Source: Datisca glomerata
Lineage: Eukaryota; Streptophyta; Magnoliopsida; Cucurbitales; Datiscaceae
Assembly: GCA_003255025.1 (NCBI GenBank)
Contig: QANY01003900.1
Location: 1-64,000 of the forward strand
Reading direction: 5' to 3'
Length of the DNA stretch: 64,000 nt
The notes below the pieces were generated by a model. It worked only from the letters and a program-made list of their open reading frames with translations. It was not told the origin of the DNA and did no database searches. Below are positions 44,077 to 57,777 of the stretch, piece after piece. Every line of letters starts with the position of its first letter. The stretch's first letter is position 1. A program made the translations under genes and the position numbers.

Positions 44077-46165
44077 CTGATCAGAAAACAACACAAACCA
44101 TGCTCTTTAAACTTTATATTCAAGATAAGGAGCCCAATAAATAGAACATTTTGGTAAAACTCAGACAACTAAAACAAACGGGTTATCGGGAAACCCTAAA
44201 CTCAGACAAGATATTAGCCTAAAAAGAGAAAGGGCGTGAGGAACGAACAAGTTAAATAATATATAATAGAGTACTAACAACATTTTGATGGGCAAGAGAA
44301 AGAGTGTCATAATTTGATCTCCAACGGCCAACAATAAAAGAAGGGCACAATTTATAGTAAATTTTGTACCTTAACTTGAAAGTGTAGAGACTATTTTAAA
44401 CGCTTTCTGCTTGGCTTTTTCATCATGCAAATCCAATTTCAGCACCAACTTCTATAACAAACAACAATAAGAGTTACACTAAAATTTAATTAAGGTAATA
44501 CCATGTTGGAAATATTTAGATTAATACATCAATATTCTCTAACTGAGAGTTACCGCACTCAGGAAACACCGTATTCATTTGAAGTTCTTTTAGAGTGAGA
44601 ATAGTAATAAATAGAGGTAAGAGGGATAAATTGTAGGAAAAATCAAAACTTTAAACATGGGTTTAGCAGAGAAGACAAGAAGAAGAAAAAAAAGAAGAAA
44701 AGTTAGAAGAAGAAGCCACCGTCAATTCAATTTGCTCCGTTTGAAGATGAGGAAGTTGCTTTCCCATTTTCAATTGGTCAAAATTTATGAGGGAGGCACC
44801 AAATAGAGCATTTGGTTATTTATAAAGTATAAGAGTATATCTTGCATTTTAGCCAAAGAACATAACAAGGAAGCACCAAGAGTTTAGTGTGTGTAGAATA
44901 ATCACTTCCCGTAAAAACTAACAATGATCCTACCAAAAGTCACAACCTTCGTGAGAAACCAAATTCGAACTGCGTAACTCCTACAATACAGTAAAAAGAA
45001 GGAAAAAGGGTTTAGTGTATGCGCAAAGAAAATAACAAATGTCGAATCACTTCAGGATCATGTAGAAACACATTAAGTTCTCACACAAACATAGAAAAAG
45101 TATATTGTCCGTGTTACATTAACACTAGACGATAAATAAACAAAGCCATAAAAATTTCAGCTGTACCAAGTTATTGACAAACTTATCTATGCTAAATTAA
45201 CAACAGAAATCACACGCAACCAGCCGTGAATTAGAAATTAAAACACACCTCGAAGAAAAAAAATCCCTCATCTTGTTTAGAGATGCGAAATCGAAGTGGG
45301 AAAGGGCTGGAAAACAAATCTACGACGCAGAGCTCGATAGAGAGCAGTGAGAGAGAGAGCTACGAGATTCAAAAAAGAGAGAGAAATGTGAGAGAAATCA
45401 GTGAAAATATAACACTAAATCTAAACTCTAAATAAATCAGGAAAATCTAAACCCTAACTCAAAATCTAAATCCTAGATCTGAATAAAACTAAATCACAAC
45501 AAATAACACTAAATAAATCTAAAACAAAAACTAAAGACTCACTGCGAGAGTGCGAGAACTGTCACTGGAGGCTGAGACTCGAACGAGAGAACATATTAGA
45601 GGTGAGAAGTAGCAGAGAGAGACTGAGAGATGAGTAACCCTAACCTAAACTAGGAAAGATGCAAGAAAAGTTATATCTGAATCATAAGAGAGAGAACATT
45701 AGCAAGAAAAATAAAGAAAAACTGAAATACTTACAACGATGAACGATAAGGGTTATAGATCCCAGAAACAGAGAGAGAGAGAGAGAGATACACATACACA
45801 TTGAGATAGGTATTGGCGACAGCCGGTGACAATAGTCAATGATGAGGATGAAGGAAAATGGAGGCGTCAAGGAATTTGAGAGAGTGTGAGAGAGATGGAC
45901 TCATAAGATTGAAAGAAATGAAAGGGTCAGGGTTATTTAAGGATTTTATATAATAACAATTTTGTAATTAAAGAAAATTTAATGACAATGAAAAAGAATA
46001 TGTTCTATTAAGTAAGATATTTATGACAGTTAATGTAAAACCTGTCATATTAGCCAAACATCAATTTTTATACTCTAGAGTCTTTTTTTATATGACAGGT
46101 TTAAGAAAGCTATCATAAAATCTTATACACTAATGTCATCTAAACCTAATTTTTCCATAGTGATT

Positions 46166-46312
46166 GTGGAGATATTATTGCCGGGTTTGGGCTAATAGAA
46201 CCCGACTGGAGAATGGGAGCTTTATTTCTTTGAAACTCCAAAGTTGCCTTTCCTCTCTAAAAAAATGGAGCTCAAATAAGTTTGGTTCTACAATTCCAAC
46301 ATTGTAACATTG
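46166..46312 (+). mobile_element. LINE D, continuation after E2
   Basis: After the ATT duplication the frame reads DIIAGFGLIEPDWRMGALF and, after a stop, LQSCLSSLKKWSSNKFGS. This is the usual linker after the LINE endonuclease (Trp/Cys-rich helix, then a KWS-NFG motif). At about 46312 sequence changes to ORF1-like sequence of another LINE. Confidence 0.55.
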
Positions 46313-49300
46313 TAGTGGACTTGGCCGTTGAAATAGTGGGTGAGGAATCTAGTGGCAATAATGGATTGGGCTTTAAAGCATTAAATGAAAACATGGATAT
46401 TAGGTCAAATGACAAGCTGACCCATGTGAGCAGTTCAAATAGTACAGAAGCGTGGAAGCTTAGAAAGAGAATCTTGCACAATCAAAAGGCTTCTCTAAAG
46501 GTGAAATAAAGTAACTCACAGACAAGCAACAAGAAAAAACCATTGAAATTGGCGTTGGAGGAGATTTTTAATGGGACAGAAGGGAATAAACTTATTATAA
46601 TTAAAGATAAAAATTACTACCAGGCATAATCGGCTCATATTGATGCAGAGGTAGGGGTTATGGAGACCGACCCAAAGAGGTCTCCACAAGAACTTTGAGA
46701 CTTCTATGTTGGAACTGTCAGGGGTTGAGGGAAACCCTGACAGTTCATAGCCTTGTTGATATGGTAAGGCAGAAAACCCTAAATGTAATTTTTCTTTAAG
46801 AGACGAAAAATTAGAGGACGAAGGTGGAAAGGTTGAAACAAAGAATCAATTACGCAAATGTACTGGTAATTGATCCGATTGAAACTAGAGGAGGGATTTG
46901 CTTGCTTTGGAAGGACGCTTCAATGATGCAGGTTCGTAATTTTGTTTATTTTATGATTGAGGCTGATATTAGAGATGATAGATTAAAATTCACTTGGAAA
47001 TTGCTTGGGGTATACGGGAGTCACGAAAACAAAATCTGGCGGATCTAGTTTGACATTATAAAGGAGAAAATTTTGGCTGGAAATCAGCCTACACTAGTGG
47101 CGGGTGACTTTAATGAGGTGTTGTTTGAAGAAAGCGGGAGGTAACCTACTTGGCTTTAAAGACGGAGATATTCTTCGTAATTTAATTCGGGAATGCAATC
47201 ACGTGGATTTGGGATTTTTAGGGGACCCATTCACTCGGAGCAATCGTAGAGAAACATGGAATATTCGTTGTAGATTGGATAAGATGACATGCTCCTATTG
47301 CTGGTTTTTAAAGTATAGTAAGGCAGTTGTTCAACATCTTTTTTCCATGGTTCGGACAACAGTGCGTTACTGTTGAATACACAACTGGACCAAGCCAAGG
47401 TTCGAGTAAGGCAACGATTTAGATTGGACCTTCGATGGTGGAAAGTAGCAAAGCAGTTGTTACTCAAGTCTAGACTCGCCAAGCCTCATCCACAAAGGAA
47501 AATGATTTGATAGGGAAGCTGAAGTCTTTGAGAACACAATTAATTCAGTGGAGAAGGAAACAAAACGTTAAATCTCGAACCCGCATTGAAGAGCTAAAGA
47601 AGGTGTTAAAGCATATGCTTGGCAATAGTAATCCTGATATGGGCAGAGTAAGAAGAATTGAAAAGTAAATTAACTCTGCTACGTTGGAGAAAGAATATTA
47701 TTGGAAGGATAAAGCAAGAATGGATTGGCTTAAACTAGGAGACAGAAATACTAAGTTTTTTCACGCTATATTCCAACAGCAGAGCAGAGAATTAATGATT
47801 CATGTTTTGATCGATGGTGAAGGTAAATGGATTGACAATCCCAGTGAATTAAGAAGTCATATTAAGGAGCACTTTAAAGATGTTTTCACGTCCCAATCCC
47901 CTTTAACCGGGGCAAACACAATGGACATATTGGACAAAGCTGTAGGGAGCACTGAAATGTACATAATTTCTTAAATGTTCTCAGAGTAAGAAATCATAGA
48001 GGCGTTAAATCATATGCACCCTTCCAAAGCTCCGAGACTCGATAGAATACCAGCTGGCTTCTTTCAACAAAATTAGACAATGGTACAATCGGATTTCCTA
48101 AAATTATTTGATGATTTTTATCAGACGGGTCAACTACTAAGAGGAGTAAATGATACACGCATTGTTCTAATTCCAAAGCAGGAAAACCCATATTTGATTA
48201 AAGATTTCGGGCCTATTTCTTTGTGCAATGTGGCTTACAGATTAGTGGTTAAAGTGCTTTGCAACAGGCTGAAAAATCTTCTGCCATTAATGATTAGTGA
48301 TTATCAGGGAGCCTTTATCCAGGGGAGACAAATGAGTGATAATATACTGATTACTCATGAAGCGTTACACTCTTTGAGGCAGAGGAAGAAGGGCAAAAAG
48401 GAAGGGGCCATTATAAAGCTTGATATGGCTAAAGCTTATGACCGAATGGAGTAGGCCTTCGTTGATGGAGTTCTCTCCAAGTTACAGTTCAATGGGACCA
48501 GACATAGTTGGATTAGAGAATGCATTCAAACAATCTCATATGAGGTTTCTGTCAATGGGGCGCTGACTGAGAGATTTATCCCATAGAGAGGACAAAGGTA
48601 GGGAGACTTATTATCTCCTTATTTGTTTATTTTATGTGCTGAGGTGCTTTCACCATCTTTGTCCAAGGTTGCGTGCAAAGGATAGATTCACTTTTGTTCC
48701 CCGAGGAGAATGAACCCATCCATCTCGCATTTATTTTTCGCAGATGATGCGATTCTATTTTACAGAGCATCATTGGAGGAATTCATTTATATTCAGAATA
48801 TCTTAAAGGCCTATGAAAAGGCATCGAGGCAACAGGTGAATTTTCAAAAAAATCTATTTATGTTTCTCCAATTAAACCCCCGCTCCTATACAAAACCAAT
48901 TGGCTGTCATTTTAAATACATCAAATAATGGTGGTGTTGGTAAATATTTGGGAATGTCAGCGGCTACAGAAGGATCAAAGAGACTGGTTTATGATGATAT
49001 TAGAAAGAAGCTTGATGTCAAGGTAAACGTGTGGACAAAATGATTCTTATCAACTGCAGGTAAAGAAATTATGCTCAAAGCAGTAGCTATGGTGCTCCCA
49101 GCCTAATCAATGCGGTGTTTCAAAATGGCAGCTTCAATTATTAAAGATATGGAGAAAACGATGGCCTGGTTTTGGTGGGGTTCGACAGCTAATTGTTGAA
49201 AATCCATTGGATTTCGTAGGAGCGATTAACGAAATCAAAAAGGGGCGAAGGGATAAATTTTAAGGATTTGGCGTCTATGAATAGAACATTTCTAGCAAAG

Positions 49301-50819
49301 AATGGCTGGAGAATCATGAAAAACCTTTCTCTTCTACTAGCTCAGGTATTGAAGTTTAAATACTTTCCCAATCCTGATTTTTTATATGCTAAGGCTCGTG
49401 GGAATGTTTCTTGGGAATGAAGGAGCCTTTTAAGGGAAAACAGTTGCTCGAAGTAGGAGTGTTGTGGAAAATAGGAGATGGTAAAACTATTCAGATTTGG
49501 GAGGATCCATGGATCCCGAGAAGAAATGCATTGAAAGTTCAATCTCCTTGTAGTGAGTGGCCACAATTGTTGCAGACTTTTTCCTTGCCAATCAACAATT
49601 ATGGGATGTCAAGAAAGTGAGGAATATCTTTAATAGGGAAGAAGAAAATATTATTATGAACATTCCCTTAGCTCCTCAACCTAGACCGGATCCTTTATGG
49701 TGGGGTTTTCATGCTAAAGGTATTACACAATGAGCTCAGGATATAAGACGGTATGTATCATTCAGATTTCAGGAGAATAGAAACTGAATTGAAGGGGAGG
49801 GGTATCATTTGAGCAGTGATAGTTTTGTTTGGAGATCTGTTTGGAAGCTTGATGTAGTTCCAAAAATAAAGTTTTTCATGTGGAAAGTGTCTTCGGGATG
49901 CTTGCCTACTCGTGACGTGCTCCTAAAGAGACATTGCAGAATTGAGGCAGGAAACTGTCCCATGTGGATGCAGAAGAGGATTCCATTATCCATCTTGTGC
50001 AATGCCCATTGGTGAAAAGCTTTTTGGTTCGCATCGGATCTCCATCTCAGAACGGATTCTTTTCGAGGTAATACGTTTTATATTATCTGGAGAAATATGA
50101 TTAGCATGTTCTGCCAATATGATAATGGTAGTCAATATTTTAGAAAGTTAGCTTATGGCTTTTGGTGGATCTGGAACACGCAGAATGAAAATATTTTTAA
50201 TAATTCCTCCAACTCAATTGAGGATTTGATTAAAAATGGAAAATCTCCTTAGTTGACTTTATTAGATCTAAGGAGTCTAAAACATGATGGTGGTTAGGAG
50301 AAATTACAGATTCATGGACCGTAGAAGTAAGGTGGAATGGTTTCCTCCGAGAAAAGACTATGTTAAGCAAAATATCAATTTCTCTTCTCCACCGAATCTG
50401 TAGAATTTTGTGGGTGGATGGGTTTGCAGAGGGGAGTCGGAAGAGTATTTTAGAGGTGACTAGATTTCTTCAAGAATGAATGCTACAGCATTGGAAACAA
50501 TTTGTTCTGCCGTAGTTGAAGGGATTCGAGCTATGAAGACTCTTTTTCTTCTTTACATGGAGACTGAGCTTTCAAGCTTTGAAGCGTGGATTCTCTTTCA
50601 ATCTATTAACATGGACTTTGAGTTTGTTAAAGAAGTCATCAAAGAAGTGTATAATTATACTTCAGTTTATTTTATTCTAGTTGATGATTTTGTGAACCGT
50701 TCTGCTAAGTTGATAGCAGACAAGGCTCTCGTGGTGTGTAATAGTTTTGATTTTGGCTCTTTCCCTCCTGCTTGGTTGGAAGAAGCCATGGCTTTTGAAA
50801 CTGTTTGTATTTGATTTTA
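46313..50819 (+). pseudogene. LINE E (ORF1 tail, endonuclease, RT, zf-RVT, RNase H), decayed
   Basis: An ORF1-like tail (46313-46509) is followed by the endonuclease (LRLLCWNCQGLRETLTVHSL, GGICLLWKD, TLVAGDFNEVLFEESG). The linker DWLKLGDRNTKFFH (47718 on) leads to the RT (PSKAPRLDRIPAGFF, IVLIPKQENPYLIKDFGPIS, YQGAFIQGRQMSDNIL, IKLDMAKAYDRME, LFFADDAILFY with FADD at 48737-48748). zf-RVT is at 49809-50015 (VVPKIKFFMWKVSSGCLPTR). A plant RVT_3-type RNase H part follows at 50476-50815 (NRSAKLIADKALV, FPPAWLEEA). More than a dozen stops and frameshifts occur. RNase H marks a LINE group different from LINE B. No A-tail is seen before LINE F begins. Confidence 0.8.
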
Positions 50820-51493
50820 TTAATCTTTATGAGATTTCGTTTGTTAAAAATAGGTTTGGTTTTATACCTAGGAAGTTTGATGCTACCCGAAGACGAATGG
50901 ACTTGCTAATTGAAAAGGCTTCCCCTGATTCAAACTAGAATGATATTCTGAAGATTCAATTGAAGATTTGGACTCTAGAAAATCAAGAAGAGATCTAATG
51001 GTAGCAGCAGTCTAGAATGGATTGGTTGAAGTCTGGTGACAAAAATATAGCCTTCTTCCACTCTAAGGCTTCAGAAAGACGACACAGAAACTCAATTACT
51101 GGTATTTTTTACCCAAATCGACAGGATTCTATGGAGGGTATTGTTATGGCAATCCAAGACTATTTCAAGAATATCTTTACCTCCTCAAACCTGAATCAAT
51201 CTGTGACAAATGAAGTGGTTGATTGTGTGCCTGGGAAGATCAGTAATGAAATGAAAGAGATGATTCTCTAGTTGTTTAGAGAGGATGATATCAAGAATGC
51301 TCTCTGGAGCATTTGTCTGACAAAAAGCCCGAGTGTAGATGGATTCCATGCCCTCTTTTTTTAGAAGTATTGGCACATTGTGGGTAAGAAAATTTCAGAT
51401 CTTTGCCTTTCGTTTCTAAATCAGTGATCTGATATTAGTTTGCTTAACAAAACGTTGATTATTTTGATATTGAAAACCCAAAACCCCCAAGTG

Positions 51494-51744
51494 GTTCAAG
51501 TGCAGTGCCCAGAAACGGTTCAAAGATTTATGGCGACATAAATTTCCCAAGAGATCTATGGGAAGTAATTAAAAAAAAAAGAATCATCAAGTAAGTTAAG
51601 TGGCCGCCTTAGTTTCATAACCTAAAGCACCGGTCTTCTTATCAACAGCAGAAGCAATCCTATGGGAGTCTCTTGGGTTCTCATCTATGATTGACTTGGG
51701 TATGTATACTTTGGATTCTCTCTGGAGACATGGCTATCGTATGT
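51494..51744 (-). other. Unidentified insert in LINE F, possible host-gene 3' exon
   Basis: LINE F sequence breaks after 'aacccccaa' and resumes near 'cagcgttacgtgtctgattt'. The insert, read on the minus strand, has an acceptor-like 'ctccag' near 51722. It then has an open frame of about 39 codons ending KKTGALGYETKAAT and a TAA, followed by sequence like a 3' UTR. I do not recognise the protein. A (A)10 run lies at about 51570-51580 on the plus strand. Confidence 0.4.
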
Positions 51745-53847
51745 CCACAGCGTTACGTGTCTGATTTTTTACCGATTAGTCTCTGTACGGTCACGTATAA
51801 AATTACAGCTAAAGCTATTGCCAGCAAACTTAAATGTATTTTAGGGGAGATGATATCTGATTCGCAAAGTGCGCCTGTCAAAGGTAGATTGATATCTGAT
51901 AATTTATTGTCTCTTTCGAATTAATTCACTCTATGAAAAATAGGAGGAAGGGTAATCAAGGCTACTCTATGATTAAGTTAGATATGAGTAAGGCCTACAA
52001 TAGGTTGGAGTGATGTTTTTTTACGACGATTGTGAGGAAATTAGGTTTTCACGATGGCTGGGTTAATTTGATCTATCGGTGTATTTCCTCGGTCTCCTTC
52101 TCTTTTGTGGTTAATGGTAAAGTTATGGTAACCTTGTTCTTTAAAGAGGGCTCCGTCAAGGTGACCCCCTCTCCCCCTATCTCTTTCTACTGTGTGTAGA
52201 AGGCCTATCATGCCTTATTTAGGATGCCTAAAACAAAAGATAGCTCTATTGCCCCAAAATTCACCAAAATTACCCTCTTATATCTTATCTATTCTTCACG
52301 GATGATAACCTGTAAAGCTATTTTGGTAGATTATTCTAGTATTAAAAGGATTCTAGACTGTTATGCTTAGAAGTCGGGGAAAAAGGTTAATTATGACAAA
52401 TCAGTCATGGCCTTTTCCTCTAATATTCGGCTAGATGAAAAGGTAAGGCTTTCTTCCATTTTGGGTATTAGAGATATGGGATGCCGCAAGAAATATTTGG
52501 GCCTTAATTCATGGATAGGGTCAAATAAAAAATAGCTCTTTAATTCAATCATTGAAGAAACCAGGAAAATCATGAGTTGATGGAGGGAGAAGCAATTCTC
52601 AACTGAGGGTAAAGAAGTCATGATCAAGGCGGTGGTTCAAGCATTGTCGACCTATTCCATGAGTGTTTTTCGCCTCCCTAAATCCTTTTGTGATTAGTTA
52701 AGTATGGAGATTGCAAAATTTTGGTAAGGCTCATCCCCTCATAAGAGGAAAATGCATTGGGTTGCCTGGAATAACCTATGTAAACTGAAGAGTCTTTGAG
52801 GTTTGGGTTTCATATCTTTAGAGACGTTTAATCAAGCTCTTCTGGCCAAATAGTGTTGGAGGATTGTTAAAAATCCAGACAGCTTGGTGACTAAGGTATT
52901 AAAAGAAAAATATTCAAAAATTCAGATTTCCTCTTAAGACCAAAGCAAATTGTTCGTAAGAGGAGCATTTCGTGGGAGAAGGAGTTTTTTGTTAAGGGCA
53001 TTCTTTGGCGAGTTGGGGATAGAAAATCCATAAGGGTATTCCAAGATCCTTGTATTCCTCATCCCTTTTCTTTTAAACATCTACCCTCAGAAAATAATCC
53101 ACGAGACCTTTTAGTTATTGACTTAATATCTGAACACTCATGGAACCTCCAAACCTTTACAACATACTTTGCCTTAGAGGATGTGGAGATACTTCAATCT
53201 ATCATGATTGTTCTGAATGCTACTAATGATGAATTGTGCTGGCATTATGAGAAGAATGGTTGTTGCTCTGTTTAGAGGGGATATATTAAGCCTTTCATTG
53301 AAATTTCCATATTCTCCGTCGTCAAAAGAGGGGCATTATAGTTGGTGGAAATGCCTTTGGAAACTTAACTTACCTAATAAACTTAAGATTTTCATGTGGA
53401 GAGCTTCATGGGACCTAATTCCCACAAGAGTTAATCTCATTAGGAGGAAAGTGGCATCTTGCGACTCATGCAAACTTTGTGATCGTTCAGAGTCTTATAT
53501 CCACTCTATATTTTTATCCACGTTTTATTAAAGAGACTTGGAAGAAGACCGGCTTAATCTATTTCATTCCCAAGACCTGTAAAAATTTGTCTATGATGAA
53601 TTTCATATTTGCTTTCCTCCTTCATCTTGACACCTCTTCCCTTACTAAAGTGGTTTTATTATGTTGGGGTATTTGGTCCCATAGCAACAAAGCTCTTCAT
53701 TCCAACTATTTTAATCTTGGCTTTGATATTTTGGGTTGGATTAATAATTTTCTCCTTGAATTTAATTCTGCTAATCAGGTGCATGTTGATTCCCCTCATG
53801 GGCGAGCTGCTGAAGCAATTTGGACAAAGCCTAAAGAAGGTCGTATT

Positions 53848-53852
53848 AAACT
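53848..53852. repeat. Target-site duplication of copia 2 (left)
   Basis: AAACT is repeated at 58692-58696. Joining the two flanks at this repeat gives a continuous RNase H start in LINE F (IKLNVDGA). Confidence 0.85.
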
Positions 53853-54420
53853 CGAAGTGAATTAAATCAATCAAACAATAGTATGCAAGCTTAACTCACA
53901 GTTGCAGCAAAAAAACATAAGCAGAAAAGGAAGGAGTGAAAAGGAAAGAGGAAGAGAAAACACAAAGAAATTATCCTGGTTCAATTCACAGTGAATGAAC
54001 GAACCTATATCCAGCCGCTGTAAACAATCAATCTATTATGAATAATGTGTTTTTACAGGAGATCAAACTACACAAAACAGATTACAAAGTAAATTGAAGA
54101 AATATCCTCATATTGAATAATACTGTAAACCCATGCAATATAACTTGCTCGAGCTTGATTCACATTGTCATGGAGTATTCTCCTTCACGTAGCATTTTCT
54201 CCGGTTTTGTATATCTCGTGTCTCACTCCCATTTCTCCAAGAGACAAAAACTCTCCTTATACTTGGCTCTAATCGAATGCAGCCTAAGCAATGATTGCAA
54301 GATGATTCTTTAGCCAATAATAACGCTACAGCTACATTTCTTAACTAATTATGTCACCTCAACATTAGTTAAACAACAATGACAGCTCATTGCAACCTCA
54401 TTGATGAGTCACCACTCACA
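53853..54420 (-). repeat. Copia 2 3' LTR
   Basis: Starts 'cgaagtgaattaaatc' and ends 'caccactcaca'. It is similar to 58140-58691 with many substitutions. It includes 'gcaacctcattgat', which is absent from the other LTR. Confidence 0.85.
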
Positions 54421-54630
54421 TTTTTTCACATTGACTCTTTAATGAGCTTATTACCTTCATATACAGAGAGATTGACACCAGCTCTATTACTTCTCAGTTA
54501 GTAATCATATCAGTAACTTTAATCAAACTAAAACATTTTTGAAACTTGATTCATGTTACTGATTTAATTAATAGATATGTAGGATTATCTTCAGTATGAA
54601 TCTTTTCCACCTTACCCTTACCTCCTTATA

Positions 54631-57540
54631 TCACTCCCTGATGAAATGAAATTTGATGTCAATGTGCTTTGTTCTCTCATGAAACATTTGATTTTTACTC
54701 AAGTGTATGATGCTTTGATTATCACAAAACACCTTAACTTGATGTCGTTTTATACCAAACTCTCCCACTAGCCCTTGTAACCACAAAGATTCTTTTATGG
54801 CCTCTGTCAAAGCAATATATTCTGCCTCAGTGGTTGAAAGAGCTACAATAAGTTGTAAATTTTCCTTCCAACTCACAGTACACCCGAAGAGTTTGAATTC
54901 AAAACCAGTGACATTTTTTTGTCTAAATCCCCTATATAATCTAAGTCAACAAAGCCTATTAGACCTTCATCATCATCTTGATTCTTCTGGTAGGTTAAAC
55001 CATACATACTCGTACCTCTCAAGTACCTAAAGATTCATTTAACCGCCTGCGAATGACCATTCCCTGGATTTGCCATAAACCTCCTAACTATACTTGATGC
55101 ATATGCAAGATCCAGTCTTGTGTAAACCATTAAGTATGTCAAACTACTAACTGCACTGGAATAAGGTATTTTACACATCTCAAATCTTTCTTGATTACTA
55201 AAAGGTGACATATCAAAAGACAATTTAAAGTGTGCTGCTAAAGGTGCTTGGACTGCCTTTGAGTTTTTCATTCCAAACCTATCAAGAATCTTGAGAATGT
55301 AGTTATCTTGTGAAATAAACAAAGTGTCGTTCTTTCTGTATCTTGATATTTTCATGCCTAGAATCCTTTTGGAAGCACCTAAGTCCTTCATTTCAAATTC
55401 ACTCCTAAGTTTTCTTTTCAGTTTATGTATCTTACAGAATCTATAGATGCTATAAGCATATCATCTACATATAGGAGTAAGAAAATCCCTATACTCCCTG
55501 TGACCCCTTTGAAATAAACATAGATATCAAACATACTTCTTTTTAGCATAAATTCATCAAATCTGAGATATCATTGTCTTGGAGACTGTTTTAAACCATA
55601 TAGGAGTAAACATGCCATATTCTCCTTTTCTTTACTTTCAAAACCCTCTGGTTGTGACATGAATATATGTTTCTCATTTGTTGGAGATCCTTATCAAAAT
55701 AAGTGACTAAGGCTAATAACACCCTTATTGAGGTATGCTTCACTATTGGTAAGTAGACTTCATTGTTGTCTATACTCGCGCCTTATACACTTGTTTTAAA
55801 TGGTCAAGTATATTTTCTTTCTTCTTGAACACCCACTTGCACCTACAATTTTCTATTTTTCAGGTTTGTCCACGAGTGTCCATGTTTAGTTTTCCTTAAA
55901 AGATCCCAACTCTTCATTCATAGCTGTCAAGCACAGATTTCTATATTTTCTAGAGATTGCTTCCTTAAAATTTCTTGGTTCTGAATCACACAAGTCTTTA
56001 GAAACCAAAAGTGCAAAGGAAATCAGATCTGCATACCCATACCTCACATGTGCTCTGTAATTCCTCCTTTCTCTATCTCTGGCGAGTTGGTAACCATTTA
56101 GATCTTGTTGATCTTGATAGATTTCTTCTTCTTCTGCATCATCATGAATATTGTTCTAATCATTTTGTTGTTGGTGAGAGCAATCTGAACCTCTTAATTC
56201 CACCTCAATTCTAGCTTCATCGTTGTTTGTTATGTGTGAGCTTTCTTAAATTGCTTTGGCACCTCCATGAACATATCATCCTCCTTAAACACTACATCTC
56301 AACTATTGAAACATCTTGAAGAGCTTCCTTCCTGATACCATAGCTTATACCCCTTTACACCATCAGGATATCCAAGAAACATATACTTCTTGGCTCTTGG
56401 TTTAAACTTATCTTGCTTTATGTGTGCATAAGAAACGCACCCAAATACCCTTAGATGTTTGAGATCTGGTGTGCTTCTAGTCTATAGTTCTTCAGGTGTT
56501 TTAAAGTCAATTGCTGCAGAAGGAGTTCTGTTTATCAGGTAGGCAACAGTATTATCTATTTCTCCCTAGAATTTCTTGGGCAAGTTTGCACTTGACAACA
56601 TGCATCTTACCCTTTTAAGGAGTGTCATGTTCATCCTCTCTTCCAAAATATTTTGTTGAGGTGAATATGTTACAGTCTTATGTCTTACAATGCCCTGTTG
56701 AACTCATCATTTAGATACTCTAAACCATTGTCAGTTCTGAGCTTTTTCACTCTCTTTCCAGTTTGTAACTCAACTATCTTCTTCAAGTCCTTAAACTTGT
56801 GTAAGACTTTAGTTTTGGACTTTAGAACATATAACCACACTTTCCTTGAGAAGTCATCTATGAATGTGATAAAGTATTTGCCTCCTCCTAGAGTTTCAGT
56901 TCTGGCAGGACCCCACAAGTCTGAATGTATGTAACTCAAAGTCTCTTTAGTTTTGCACACAGTCTTTCAGAATAACCAATGAACCCTTCATGACCTTAAG
57001 GGTGTCTGCTTCTTCCTTGTATGAGTATCCTTCATGATCAAAGATATCTAAAGAAATTAAGTTTCTCTTTAACTCAGGAACATGTCTGACTTCCTGTAGA
57101 ATTCTCTCAATTCCATCATGAGCTTTCAATCTGATAGTCCCAATCCCAATCACCTTACAAGGTTTGTCATTCCCAAGCAAAACATAGCCTCCATCAATTG
57201 TTTTGTCGGTCTCAAACCAATTTTTGTTATTTGTCATGTGAAAGGAACACCCTGAATCGAGAATCCAAATTTTCTCTGAATTCTTAGCTGTCACTACTAG
57301 GACATTTGCACTCTCATAGACATCTTCTACTACTGCTACATCACCATTTTATGCCTCTTTCTCTTTGCCTTTGTTCTTGTTCTTTCTCTTTGAGAACAAT
57401 CTTCTAATGTGTCCTTCTTCATGTTAGTGGAAACATTTAAAGGACTTGTGTCCACCTTTTGACTTCGACCTAGATTTTCCTCTTCCTTTGTGTTCTTTCT
57501 TATCTGTTCTTCCTCTAACAGCCAAGCTTTCACCAGTTTG
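54631..57540 (-). pseudogene. Copia 2 pol (protease, integrase, RT, RNase H) and Gag C-terminus
   Basis: From high to low coordinates: a Lys-rich Gag end with a degenerate knuckle (57540-57340), then protease with intact DSG (WILDSGCSFHM near 57240-57270). The integrase follows (YIHSDLWGPARTETLGGGKY, FIDDFSRKVWLYVLKSK, LRTDNGLEYLNDEF). RT has YVDD at 55460-55471, and MKDLGASKRILGMKISRY and YTRLDLAYASSIVRRFM lie downstream. RNase H ends in [28 protein letters not shown] and [16 protein letters not shown] at 54631. Several frames are needed to read it through, so it is broken by stops and shifts, for example near 56690, 56950 and 57350. Confidence 0.85.
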
Positions 57541-57777
57541 TTCGTTCAATTCACACTTCCTTTAAATATCCACAAAGTTCAACGTTCAATGCTCTAATAT
57601 TATCATCCAGTGATAGAGTTTCCCTGCCATGCTTGAGAATATCCACAAAGTTCTCATAAGATTTTGGGAGTGAATGTAGCAGCACCAATGTCTTGTCATC
57701 ATCCTCATATTCAACCTAAATGCTCTCTAGATCCAAACACAGCTTATTAAACTCATCAGTATACTCTTTCAGGTTCT

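Larger units (their letters stand above)
41882..46162 (-). mobile_element. CACTA-like element E2 with captured RWDD1-like exons, non-autonomous
   Basis: The left end is CACTACTACAATTTTGG and the right end 'tttttccatagtg' (inverse CACTATGGAAAAA), with a 3-bp duplication ATT (41879-41881 and 46163-46165). Its 'gatgacggg' subterminal repeats are on the left, whereas E1 has them on the right. The TAGGGTTTAGATTTTG-like leader of E1 appears inverted at about 45440-45480, so E2 lies in the opposite orientation and belongs to the same family. Length is 4281 bp, with no transposase. It carries host exons on the minus strand, an odd open frame at 43197-43658 and a GA run at about 45771-45787. Confidence 0.8.
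50820..53852 (+). pseudogene. LINE F (RT to start of RNase H), interrupted by copia 2
   Basis: Sequence begins in the endonuclease-RT linker (FIPRKFDATRRRMDLLIEKA) and continues SRMDWLKSGDKNIAFFHSKA, then RT blocks (SPSVDGFHALFF, LPISLCTVTYKITAKAIASK, YSMIKLDMSKAYNRLE). The FADD site is mutated near 52300. [36 protein letters not shown] and RVFQDPCIPHPFS follow. zf-RVT (LNLPNKLKIFMWRASWDLIP) leads to IWTKPKEGRIKLE at 53850. There copia 2 is inserted. RNase H resumes at 58697. An unrelated insert of about 250 bp interrupts the RT near 51494-51744. Many stops; non-functional. Confidence 0.8.
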
